A stretch of DNA of 17,713 bases from CAYWHE01 sp964458125 (GTDB lineage: Bacteria > Bacteroidota > Bacteroidia > AKYH767-A > OLB10), in assembly GCA_964458125.1 (NCBI GenBank), contig CAYWHE010000074.1, positions 1 through 17,713 of the forward strand, given 5' to 3'. The position numbers and the translations under genes are program-made. The notes below the pieces were generated by a model, which had not been told where the DNA came from, searched no databases, and was given only the letters and a program-made list of their open reading frames with translations. Positions within the stretch are counted from its first letter, which is position 1, and each line of letters starts with the position of its first letter. Of the stretch, positions 7,638 through 16,100 are shown piece by piece.

Positions 7638-8357
7638 ATGCAGCAGGTAATGTTCCGGGATCTGGGCCTGGTTGATTTCAAAGAAACATGGGATTACCAG
7701 GAGTCGCTTTTAAACGAGCTGGTTAGGCTAAAACTGTCCAACCGTAATCTCCCGGAGGAACAAAGAATTTCACCGGTTCATCACCTCTTGTTTTGCGAGC
7801 ACCCCCATGTATATACCTTAGGCAAGAGCGGCTCCCCGGACAACCTCCTGATCGATGACCGTCAGCTGGAGGAAAACAAAGCCGTTTTTTATAAAATCAA
7901 CCGGGGTGGCGACATTACCTACCATGGCCCGGGACAACTGGTGGGATACCCGGTTTTTGACCTGGATTATTTCTTTAATGACATACATCAATACCTCCGT
8001 TATCTGGAAGAGGCCGTCATCCTCACCCTTCGGGACTACGGTATTACCGGAGACCGCATTCCGGGTTTAACCGGCGTGTGGATCGGAAAGGAAACGCCGG
8101 AAGCCAGAAAAATATGCGCCTTCGGAGTGCGCTGCAGCCGCTGGGTAACCATGCACGGATTTGCCTTTAACGTAAATACCGACCTGGGCTATTTTAAAAA
8201 TATCATCCCCTGCGGTATACACGATAAGGCCGTAACAAGCCTGGAAAAGGAATGCGGAAATAAAATTAACCTGGACGATGTAAAGGCGAAACTGAAATGG
8301 CATCTGGCCGGCCTTTTTAATTTCCGGTACGCACCTGTCCCAGACCTGGTTTGGTAA
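7638..8357 (+). CDS. lipB: Lipoyl(octanoyl) transferase LipB
   Basis: LipB moves octanoate from octanoyl-ACP to the lipoyl domains of 2-oxoacid dehydrogenases and GcvH, the first step of endogenous lipoate synthesis, in the cytoplasm. The 239-residue product has the family signature NRGGDITYHGPGQLVGYPVF (residues 88-107), where RGGxxTxHGPGQ contacts the acyl substrate. The acyl-accepting Cys is C192 in IIPCGI and the catalytic Lys is K158 in RKICAFGVR. HPHVYTLGKSG near residue 55-65 is the usual N-terminal motif. The length is normal and all catalytic residues are present. The ATG at 7638 fits both the promoter box and the conserved start region; the internal ATG at residue 5 is a possible alternative. 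lipA is not adjacent, and the gene appears to be transcribed alone. Confidence 0.96.
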   Translation: MQQVMFRDLGLVDFKETWDYQESLLNELVRLKLSNRNLPEEQRISPVHHLLFCEHPHVYTLGKSGSPDNLLIDDRQLEENKAVFYKINRGGDITYHGPGQLVGYPVFDLDYFFNDIHQYLRYLEEAVILTLRDYGITGDRIPGLTGVWIGKETPEARKICAFGVRCSRWVTMHGFAFNVNTDLGYFKNIIPCGIHDKAVTSLEKECGNKINLDDVKAKLKWHLAGLFNFRYAPVPDLVW

Positions 8358-8598
8358 ATTTTTAAAACCTGTTGCCGGGTTAATTCCATTTAGGGAATGA
8401 ATAATTCCCGCTCAGCAACTGTTTTTTTTCATTTCCACTCCTTTAACCCAATTTTGCATCCGTTCCATCAGGGCGAAAAGACTGATCTTTATCATGAAAA
8501 ACAGGGAAAACATTGCAGACCTTTACCTGTTCTCAGACGGATCATGGCGTTAAAAGCAGGTCAGGATGACGGAAAACCCATCAATGGGGCTTCATGAA

Positions 8599-8982
8599 AT
8601 GAAAAATAAAATAGTAGCGCTTCTTTTGATTTCCGGAATTGCCGGCTCGTCGTTTCACCTGGACGAAATGACGAAGTTGCCGTTGCTGGTCAATCATTAC
8701 AGAGAGCACAGGCAGACCAGGGACATGTCCGTGTTTACTTTTTTATATGAGCATTATGTTTATAGCCGGCAGCATCCCCGGAATGAACGCGACAAAAGGG
8801 AAAATGAACAATTACCTTTTAAATCACTGAACCCTGCGCACCAGCTGGCGGTTGCCTGCCTGTTTGCTGCACCACCGCAGGAACCCGGAATACCCGAATG
8901 CAGGGCAGAATTTTCCTGTTACCTGATCCCAGGTATGGGGTTACTGCCTTTTGAAATCTGGCAGCCCCCTAAACTCGGCTGA
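8599..8982 (+). CDS. Small exported protein of unknown function (IWQPP-type tail)
   Basis: I chose the ATG at 8599 rather than 8566 because it gives a clean N-terminal signal (MKNKIVALLLISGIAGSSFH). The mature part is about 110 residues: KLPLLVNHYREHRQTRDMSV, then FTFLYEHYV, a highly charged stretch (RNERDKRENEQLPFKS), three Cys, and the ending FEIWQPPKLG. From memory, small Bacteroidota proteins with this design (LxKLPxLVxHyxEHk…, LPFKS, C-terminal IWQPPK) are widespread and often sit before metal-efflux or TolC-type genes; no such gene follows here. The function is unknown. The 240 bases upstream and 296 bases downstream are non-coding as far as I can see. A T6 run follows the stop codon without a good hairpin. 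Confidence 0.65.
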   Translation: MKNKIVALLLISGIAGSSFHLDEMTKLPLLVNHYREHRQTRDMSVFTFLYEHYVYSRQHPRNERDKRENEQLPFKSLNPAHQLAVACLFAAPPQEPGIPECRAEFSCYLIPGMGLLPFEIWQPPKLG

Positions 8983-9278
8983 TTTTTTCCGGGAGTACCT
9001 TCCTGTTGAACTTCCTGCTCTCGCAACAGTACGTATATGCGTTTCGCGGAACACAACGGCTTTCTAAAAGCTCCCGATCGCATCATCTGCCCGTTCAATT
9101 AATTCTTAAAAGTTTATTCATGCCTGTATGTTCATCTCTGAATGCGGACAGATGGATTTCAATCTCCCGGGTTGAATTCCCCTCCTCTTGCAGCGAATGA
9201 TTATTAATCTGAATGATGACCCAGTTTCTTTCAACGGGGTAATTCACTCCGGCACATCAACCAAACAAAAAAAATCTC
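8983..9278. other. Non-coding stretch before the kelch gene
   Basis: About 296 bases without a supportable gene; short frames on both strands lack coding character. The last bases before the ATG at 9279 form an A-rich tract (ACCAAACAAAAAAAATCTC) typical of Bacteroidota translation-initiation regions. I see no TAnnTTTG box. Confidence 0.45.
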
Positions 9279-10796
9279 ATGAAAAATATTTTTCTTTTTA
9301 CCGTTTTATTTATTTCCGGCTTGCCGGTAACGAATGCCCAGTGGAGCCAGGACTCATTGAGTGCGCCCGCATGGGGCCTTGTTTCCGTACAGAATGGAAG
9401 CAAGGCCACCTTCGCTTCATCAGTAAAATATGAAACCTATGATTTTGCAAACGGAACCTGGTCCGTAAAAAACATGTCCCAGCCCAGGGCCAATGTAAAA
9501 GGAGCAACGGCAGGCGGCAAATCATATTTTGGCGGCGGCGGTTTTATTGGCCAGTTCAGTTACGCCTTTTACAAAAATGTGGATATTTATGATACCTCCA
9601 CCAATGCGTGGACCACAGCTAGTCTTTCCCAGGCCCGGATGGTTGGTGCAGCAGCCGGCATCGGAAACAAAGTACTGTTTGCCGGAGGCCGGGTCATCCT
9701 GAATTATTCCAGCAAGGTGGACATCTTTGATGTCTCTACCGGTACCAAAACAACAGCTACCCTGTCCCAGGGCCGGCATAATATGGCGGTCGGAATTGCA
9801 GCAGGTAAGGTGGTCTTTGCCGGTGGTGAAACCGGAAATATTTCAAACGGCGTGTATACCTCCAGTAACAAGGTGGATATTTATGATGCCGCTACCGGCA
9901 CCTGGAGTATGGCCGTACTTTCCGCCAAAAGGGAACAGCTGTCCGTTGGCGTGGTGGGCAATAAAATCCTGTTTGCGGGAGGAAGTTACAATGGAGTTTA
10001 TTCCAAAAAGGTTGACATCTATGATGCCCTGAATAACACCTGGACAACGGCCAGCATGTCACAGCCCAAATACGGAATGAGCGTGGCCACTTATGGTGAC
10101 AAGGTTTATTTCGCAGGCGGTACAACCTCGAACAGCGGTGCTCTTTCGAAGCGGGTTGAAATCTACAATTCAACCACCAACTCCTGGAGTTATGTCACCC
10201 TTTCCACGGGACGTTATGGAATGTGCGCAGGACAAACCCCGGCCCGCCTGATGTTCGCCGGAGGCGTGACCGTTTGGGGAAATACAGGAAGTGATCGCGT
10301 GGAAGTGCTGGATCTGGCTACCGGTTCCTGGTCGGTGGAACACCTTTCCAGTCCGCGTCTTTACCTGGCATCCGCATCGTATGGAACCCAGGTCCTTTTT
10401 GCCGGAGGTGCCGAAGTGCTGAGCGGCTATCCGCAGTACAGCATCATTTCCAATCGTGTGGATTCCTGGACCGATCTGGTCGCTCCGCGTTTAGAAGGGA
10501 ACAGCCTGGCAGACTCCAAATCAAAAAACAATTCCGCTGCGTTTTCCATTTATCCAAACCCGGCGTCGGGCCAAACGGTGAATCTGGATTTTGGTGATGC
10601 AGATCCGCTGCCGGCCACCATTCACCTGTACGATGCGATCGGAAAGGAAGTAAGCGTTCAGGTCCGGCAGGCAGGAAAGGAGGCCGTCCAAAGAATGGAT
10701 ATTTCCGGCCTGAAGTCAGGAAGTTATTTTATTGCCTTCCAGGATAAGGTGTCAGGAAATATGCAAACAAAAAAACTAATCGTGCACCACGAATAG
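9279..10796 (+). CDS. Secreted kelch-repeat beta-propeller protein with T9SS tail
   Basis: The 505-residue product starts with a signal peptide (MKNIFLFTVLFISGLPVTNA, cleaved near residue 20). Residues about 30-405 contain seven kelch-type repeats, each ending in a (V/I/L)xFAGG- or YFGGGG-like double glycine preceded by a (K/R)V(D/E)IYD…TxxW strand; the count of seven GG strands (SYFGGGG, VLFAGGR, VVFAGGE, ILFAGGS, VYFAGGT, LMFAGGV, VLFAGGA) fits one closed seven-bladed propeller. A type A T9SS sorting domain follows from about residue 420 (FSIYPNPASGQTVNLDF … IHLYDAIGKEV … KKLIVHHE). The protein is therefore exported across both membranes and probably attached to the surface or released. Kelch propellers usually bind proteins or glycans; no catalytic residues are evident. 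The repeats are very regular, with few insertions. It is followed by an inverted repeat (10817-10867). Confidence 0.92.
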   Translation: MKNIFLFTVLFISGLPVTNAQWSQDSLSAPAWGLVSVQNGSKATFASSVKYETYDFANGTWSVKNMSQPRANVKGATAGGKSYFGGGGFIGQFSYAFYKNVDIYDTSTNAWTTASLSQARMVGAAAGIGNKVLFAGGRVILNYSSKVDIFDVSTGTKTTATLSQGRHNMAVGIAAGKVVFAGGETGNISNGVYTSSNKVDIYDAATGTWSMAVLSAKREQLSVGVVGNKILFAGGSYNGVYSKKVDIYDALNNTWTTASMSQPKYGMSVATYGDKVYFAGGTTSNSGALSKRVEIYNSTTNSWSYVTLSTGRYGMCAGQTPARLMFAGGVTVWGNTGSDRVEVLDLATGSWSVEHLSSPRLYLASASYGTQVLFAGGAEVLSGYPQYSIISNRVDSWTDLVAPRLEGNSLADSKSKNNSAAFSIYPNPASGQTVNLDFGDADPLPATIHLYDAIGKEVSVQVRQAGKEAVQRMDISGLKSGSYFIAFQDKVSGNMQTKKLIVHHE

Positions 10797-10816
10797 CCTG
10801 ATATATCAGAAGACAG

Positions 10817-10867
10817 AGGAACTTCCGGAAAGGAGTATGGGAAGAAGGGCAAGTACCGGAAGTTCCT
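10817..10867. repeat. Perfect 12-bp inverted repeat between kelch and DFDPG genes
   Basis: AGGAACTTCCGG (10817-10828) and CCGGAAGTTCCT (10856-10867) are exact reverse complements around a 27-base purine-rich loop. It begins about 20 bases after the kelch stop and ends about 35 bases before the next ATG. No T-run follows, so it could be a factor-independent terminator of unusual type, an mRNA 3' stabiliser, or an operator for the downstream gene. Confidence 0.6.
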
Positions 10868-10902
10868 TCATGAATCTGATCCATTGTATCAACATTACTG
10901 AA

Positions 10903-12930
10903 ATGAAAACACGAATCTTTCATGGTTTACTGTTGGCAGGAATGACCGTCATTTCGTTACGGGCGCAACCGCCAACCTGTATCTGGGCTAAAACAATATT
11001 GGGAAATGTGGAGTCCATTCAGAGGTCCATACTATCGGATGCGGCGGGTAATGTATATATCAGCGGGGTGTTTTTCGGAACCGTCGACTTTGATCCCGGT
11101 CCAGGCGTTGCCAGTATCACCCCGTCTCCTTACGGCTGCAATGTGTATATAGCCAAATACGATGCCTTCGGAAATTACTGTTGGGCAAGGAACATTCCCA
11201 TCACCGCATCTTACGGAGGCAGCCAGATGACCCTGGATGCCGCCAACAACATTTATATCACCGGTTATTTCCAGGGAACCAATGTTGATTTTGATCCGGG
11301 CGCCGGTACCGCTTACTTATCCGCCAATGGCGGAAGCAATGACGCCTACCTCGCCAAGTACGACAGCAATGGAAATTACCTTTGGGCCAGGCAGCTGGGT
11401 GCTGCGGGTGATGACCGGGGAATGGAAGTACTTGCCGATGCATCCGGAAACGTTTTGCTGACCGGTAATTTTTCCCAGACCGTGGATTTTGACCCCGGTG
11501 CAGGGGTGACGAATTTAACATCGGCAGGAACAACCGATATTTTCCTGGCCAGGTTCAGCCCGGGAGGAGTGATGCAATGGGTAAAACAAATCGGGGGATC
11601 ATCGGGAGATGAGGTCCGTGATATGGCCTTTGATAATGCCGGAAATATTTTTCTGACTGGTAATTTTTTTATGACCTCCGATTTTGATCCAGGCCCGGCA
11701 TTAGCGAATCTGACATCGGCTGCAGCAAGTGATATTTTTATCGCCAAGTACGATCCATCCGGAAACTACCTGTGGGCCAGTCGTTTTGGCGGAAGCGGTA
11801 CCGATGGCGGATCCGCATTGAAAACCGATAATGCGGGAAATATTCTGTTGACCGGAATTTTTGCAGGTACCGTTGATTTCGATCCAGGAGTTGCAGTGGC
11901 CAATCTTATAACGGCCAGCAGCGCCTTGTTCTTTGGCCGGTATGATGCGAACGGAAACCTGGCCTGGATAAAGCAATTGCCCATCAATTATTACAGCATG
12001 GACATTGCGCTGGAAGCCTCCGGTAATATATTAATCTCCGGGTATTATGGCAACGGATATCCCTCGCCCATTGACATGGATCCGGGTCCCGGCGTGGCCA
12101 GCCTGTCCGTACCGACCAACCTGCCCCCGCCCACCTATAATATTCTCGGACGTTACGATGCTTCCGGAAATTATTTATGGGCCGGCGTGTTTGGTCATCA
12201 ATGTTACTGCAGTGTGATGGGCCTTAAATCTTCCCTGTATGTGGATAATGCAGGATTCCTGTATTACGCCGGTACATTTAACGGATCAGCCTTCGGTTCG
12301 GCCACTGTTGATTTTGACCCCGGCCCTGGGGTTATCAGCCTGACGGCGCCGAATGCGGTTGATAATGTTTTCTTCGCCAAATACAGTATTTCCTCCATAC
12401 CCCTGCCCGTTTCGCTCTTGTCCTTCACCGGATCCCGTCTGTATGGCGTCAACCGCCTGACCTGGTCAACGGCTTCGGAAAGGAACAATTGCTGCTTTGA
12501 GGTGGAGCGGAGCAAGGATGCGGGGGCATTTGAGCGCATCGGCAGCGTTGCGGGAATGGGTCAGAGCAATACCCTGCATTCTTACGTATATGATGATAGT
12601 TATTCCTTACCGGGCCCGGTTTATTACCGGCTCCGGCAGATTGATTTTAACGGACAATTCAGTTTCTCTCCAGTCATTGTCATGAAAGGCAACAACATCA
12701 CCGGTGCAGATGTCCGTACGGTTTCCCGGGATAGATTTAATATTCACCTGACGGAAAGGAGCTGTGGTACGATAAGGATTACGGATGGGAGCGGCCGGAT
12801 CATACAGGAATGGACATTTGCTGACCGGGAGATAATTTCAATTGACCTTTCCGGCTTGCCGGGTGGATTATACCTGGCCTGCATCCTTACCGCAGACGGG
12901 ATAAAATCGATCAGGCTGATGCACGGCTAA
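10903..12930 (+). CDS. Secreted DFDPG-repeat (SBBP-like) propeller protein with degenerate T9SS tail
   Basis: I chose the ATG at 10903 (an in-frame ATG at 10837 adds 22 residues with no signal-peptide character) because it begins MKTRIFHGLLLAGMTVISLR with cleavage near RAQ-PP. The product has 675 residues. Residues about 25-495 hold seven repeats of about 65 residues: (T)VDFDPGxGxAxL, then a DIFxAKYDxxGNYLWAR strand, then DxxGNIxLTGxF. The pattern matches the SBBP family of beta-propeller repeats; DxDPG loops may bind calcium (inference). Residues about 502-590 are the common Bacteroidota module LPVSLLSFTG … RLTWSTASERNN … YYRLRQIDFNG. The last about 75 residues resemble a T9SS domain (GTIRITDGSGRII … LSGLPGGLYLACI … IRLMHG) but lack the YPNP motif. 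The function is unknown; a surface-binding role is plausible. Confidence 0.88.
   Translation: MKTRIFHGLLLAGMTVISLRAQPPTCIWAKTILGNVESIQRSILSDAAGNVYISGVFFGTVDFDPGPGVASITPSPYGCNVYIAKYDAFGNYCWARNIPITASYGGSQMTLDAANNIYITGYFQGTNVDFDPGAGTAYLSANGGSNDAYLAKYDSNGNYLWARQLGAAGDDRGMEVLADASGNVLLTGNFSQTVDFDPGAGVTNLTSAGTTDIFLARFSPGGVMQWVKQIGGSSGDEVRDMAFDNAGNIFLTGNFFMTSDFDPGPALANLTSAAASDIFIAKYDPSGNYLWASRFGGSGTDGGSALKTDNAGNILLTGIFAGTVDFDPGVAVANLITASSALFFGRYDANGNLAWIKQLPINYYSMDIALEASGNILISGYYGNGYPSPIDMDPGPGVASLSVPTNLPPPTYNILGRYDASGNYLWAGVFGHQCYCSVMGLKSSLYVDNAGFLYYAGTFNGSAFGSATVDFDPGPGVISLTAPNAVDNVFFAKYSISSIPLPVSLLSFTGSRLYGVNRLTWSTASERNNCCFEVERSKDAGAFERIGSVAGMGQSNTLHSYVYDDSYSLPGPVYYRLRQIDFNGQFSFSPVIVMKGNNITGADVRTVSRDRFNIHLTERSCGTIRITDGSGRIIQEWTFADREIISIDLSGLPGGLYLACILTADGIKSIRLMHG
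11083..12351 (+). repeat. Seven DFDPG coding repeats
   Basis: DxDPG cores begin at 11083, 11284, 11482, 11677, 11872, 12070 and 12307, spaced 201, 198, 195, 195, 198 and 237 bases, always in frame. The last interval is longer by 13 codons. The sixth repeat varies (IDMDPG), and the fourth reads SDFDPG. DNA identity among copies is moderate, so the array is old or selected at protein level. Confidence 0.85.
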
Positions 12931-12952
12931 GCATTCGATTTAATGAGTCATC

Positions 12953-12996
12953 TGCCCCGGCTGATCAATTTTCGTGAAAGTTCCCGGGGCACTTTT
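12953..12996 (+). terminator. Terminator-like hairpin after the DFDPG gene
   Basis: TGCCCCGG (12953-12960) pairs perfectly with CCGGGGCA (12984-12991) around a 23-base loop and is followed by CTTTTCC. GC-rich stem plus short T-run, 23 bases after the stop codon, fits an intrinsic terminator, though the loop is large and the T-run short. Confidence 0.5.
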
Positions 12997-13089
12997 CCGG
13001 AATCAGGAATAACGGAGTTGATCAGGGTGGTCCCGGCGTAATTTTTTGTGTCCGGGTTAAAACCGATGTGGATTATTCAAAATTTTTGT

Positions 13090-13097
13090 TAGCTTTG
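13090..13097 (+). promoter_or_regulatory. TAnnTTTG -7 element of the haloperoxidase gene
   Basis: TAGCTTTG matches the -7 consensus and lies 33 bases before the ATG at 13131, giving a leader of roughly 25-28 bases. No clear -33 TTG is visible at the normal spacing. Confidence 0.45.
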
Positions 13098-13130
13098 TTA
13101 ATCCTTATCACACCCAAATCCCCCTGATCC

Positions 13131-16100
13131 ATGAAAATCCGCCTTCCCCGAAGGCAATCCGGATATTTCACTCCGGTTGTCTTGTTGCAGCGTGTCCTGC
13201 TCCTAAATCTCTTCCTTTTGTTATTTTTTGGCATGCCGGCCCGGGCACAATGGTTAGACTGGCAGGACGATACTTCAATCCGCCTGACGGTATCTTCGGT
13301 GGCCAACAGCGATCCGGAGGAGAAGGATATGTGGGCCGCGGACTTGAATAAAGACGGAGACATGGACCTCATCGTGGTTCGCAAACAGCCCTTTTCAAAT
13401 TCCACCCAGCCCGGAAAATCAAACCTGCTCCTGATGAATATCAATGGCGTGATGACGGATCAGACAGTCTTGTATGCACCCGAATTCATCAGCAACATCA
13501 ATTTCGCAAGGGATGTGTTTATTGCAGATTTTGATGGAGATACCTGGGAAGATGTGGTGATTGCCAACACCTTTAACCAGCAGCCCATGTATTACCGGAA
13601 CAAGGGTGCTGATTCCGCCGGAACATGGCTCGGGCTCATCAATGAATCGGCAACCCGGTTTCCTTTGCTGACCGAAGATGTACCTGCCTTTTGTGCCGTC
13701 TGGGGTGGCGATGTGACCGGTGACGGTCACAAGGACATCTATTTCATCAATTATAAACAAAACTCAACCGGCGGTATTGCCAAGGATTTTCTGCTGATCA
13801 ATGACGGAACAGGACATTTTACCAACCAAAGTCAGGCGCGTCTGGGCATTTTAAGGCAGTCCGCGTTCGGAACAGCCGTGCAGATTGCCGATATGGATAA
13901 TGACGGCGACAAGGACATTGTGAAAAACACCACGTTGTATAATGTTGCGCCATGGAACGCCCGTGGTGTCATCGTCCTGTTCAACAACGATTCAGGCTAT
14001 TTCACCAACTGGCAAAACCTGGTTCCGGCCAACTCGCCCTATATGTTTGAAGTCGGGGATTTTAATATTGACGGAAAAAAGGATGTCTTTGTGGTTGACG
14101 ATGGCAGCGATTATCTGCTGGCCGTAGATTCGTTTACACCTAACGTTAGTCTTGCCTTCACCAAGACAAACCTGAACTTCGGCAGTTCCAACGGATTTGG
14201 CGGCAATGTTCATGCCGCCGACATTGACCTGGACGGCGACCTGGATATCGGAGTTGCCGATGTGGATGTGGATATTCCTCCATGCAACAGCAGCCGGAGA
14301 ATGGCCATATACAAAAATAACGGGGGCGTGTTTGCCGATCCATATGGGATAACCCTGTACGGATGGGCCGATAATAATTACGACTTTGCCTGGCTGGATA
14401 TCAACGGGGACGGACTGCTGGATTTTATTACCGGTTTTTGTGCAGGCTATGGCGTCTTTATGAGCGATAACTGTCAACTGGCCCCGGTCACTTCCGACTA
14501 TGACCAGGACGGTCTTCCCGATGCCTGTGATCCCTGCCCGGCCAACCCGGATTCCCTGTGTACGCCACCCACAAACTACCCGACGGCAAGCCTGGATTAC
14601 AGTATTGCCAGGCAATGGAATGAATTGCTGCTGGCTTCCATTCGAAGGGATTTTGCCCGGCCCACGGTGCATGCCCGTAACCTGTTTCATGTCTCCGCTG
14701 CCATGTGGGATGCCTGGTCGGCTTATGACACTATTTCCTGTGAGTTTTTACTGGGTCAGACCCTGGGAGGCTTTACCTGCCCATTCGGAGGCGTTCCTCC
14801 GGCTCCAGATATGGAAGCAGCACGAAAGGAAGCCATTTCCTTTGCAGCTTACCGGCTCCTCAAACATCGTTTTGCCAATTCACCCCAGGCATCACTCCTG
14901 TTCCAGGGATATGATCATCATATGGACACGCTGGGGTATAACAAGGCCGATACCTCAACCAACTACCAGTCCGGAAACCCCGCAGCCCTGGGAAATTATA
15001 TTGCCCAATGTTACATAGCTTTCGGATTGCAGGATGGATCCAACGAACAGAATGGGTATGCCAATACCAGCTACACTCCTGTTAATCCGCCTTTAAATGT
15101 AGATGTACCGGGAAATCCAACCATTCAGGACCGGAACCGGTGGCAGCCGCTGACACTGGATTTGTTTATCGATCAGAGCGGTAACCCGATTCCCGGAGCC
15201 ACGCCGCCCTTCCTGAGCCCGGAATGGGGGAAGGTGACGCCCTTTGCATTGAAACCTGCTGATATGACGGTGCACCAACGGAACGGATTTGATTATAACG
15301 TGTACCATGATCCGGGCCCTCCACCATTGCTCCAGATGAACGGATCCGGAACCTCCGATCAATATAAATGGGGATTTGCGCTCGTGTCGGTATGGTCCTC
15401 TCACCTGGATCCATCCGACAGTGTCATGTGGGACATTTCCCCGGCTACCCAGGGTAACCGCGACACCTTGCCGGCCACACCAGCTCAATTTCCTTCCTTT
15501 TATAACCTGACCGGGGGAGGCACGACCAGCTACGGCCATTCCCTGAACCCGGTCACCGGCCTGCCCTATACCCCTAACATCGTTCCACGCGGCGATTATG
15601 CCCGTGTGCTGGCGGAATTCTGGGCCGATGGTCCGGACTCGGAAACTCCCCCCGGACACTGGTTTACGCTTTTCAACTATGTCTCGGACCATCCCCTGCA
15701 AACTCATCAGTACAAGGGGACGGGCTCACCCCTGAACAGGCTGGAGTGGGATGTCAAAGGGTACCTGGCCCTGGGAGGAGCCATGCATGATGTGGCCATT
15801 TCGGTATGGGGCATGAAAGGCTGGTATGATTATATACGACCCATCTCGGCCATACGTGCCATGGCTGCGTTAGGTCAGAGTTCGGATTCCACGGCCTTGT
15901 CGTATCACCCGGCCGGCATTCCGCTTATACCCGGGTATATAGAGCTCGTGCTGGCCGGAGATTCGCTGGCCGGAGGCGGAACGAATATCGGAAAGATCAA
16001 ACTGAAGGCCTGGCGGGGTCACAGCGTGATCAATAACGTGGATGTGGATGAAGCCGGCAGCGGTTGGATACTGGCCGAAAACTGGCTTCCGTATCAGCGA

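Noticed and set aside
8494..8553. 19-codon plus-strand frame beginning MKNRENIADLYLF
   Set aside because: Too short, no promoter or hydrophobic segment, and no evidence beyond an ATG and a stop.
11083..12351. Regularly spaced repeats that might suggest a CRISPR or satellite array
   Set aside because: The period is about 198 bases, always in frame, with protein-level rather than DNA-level conservation; they are propeller repeats.
13992..14690. 232-codon minus-strand frame inside the haloperoxidase gene
   Set aside because: It lies opposite FG-GAP loops and the start of the enzyme domain, both clearly coding on the plus strand.
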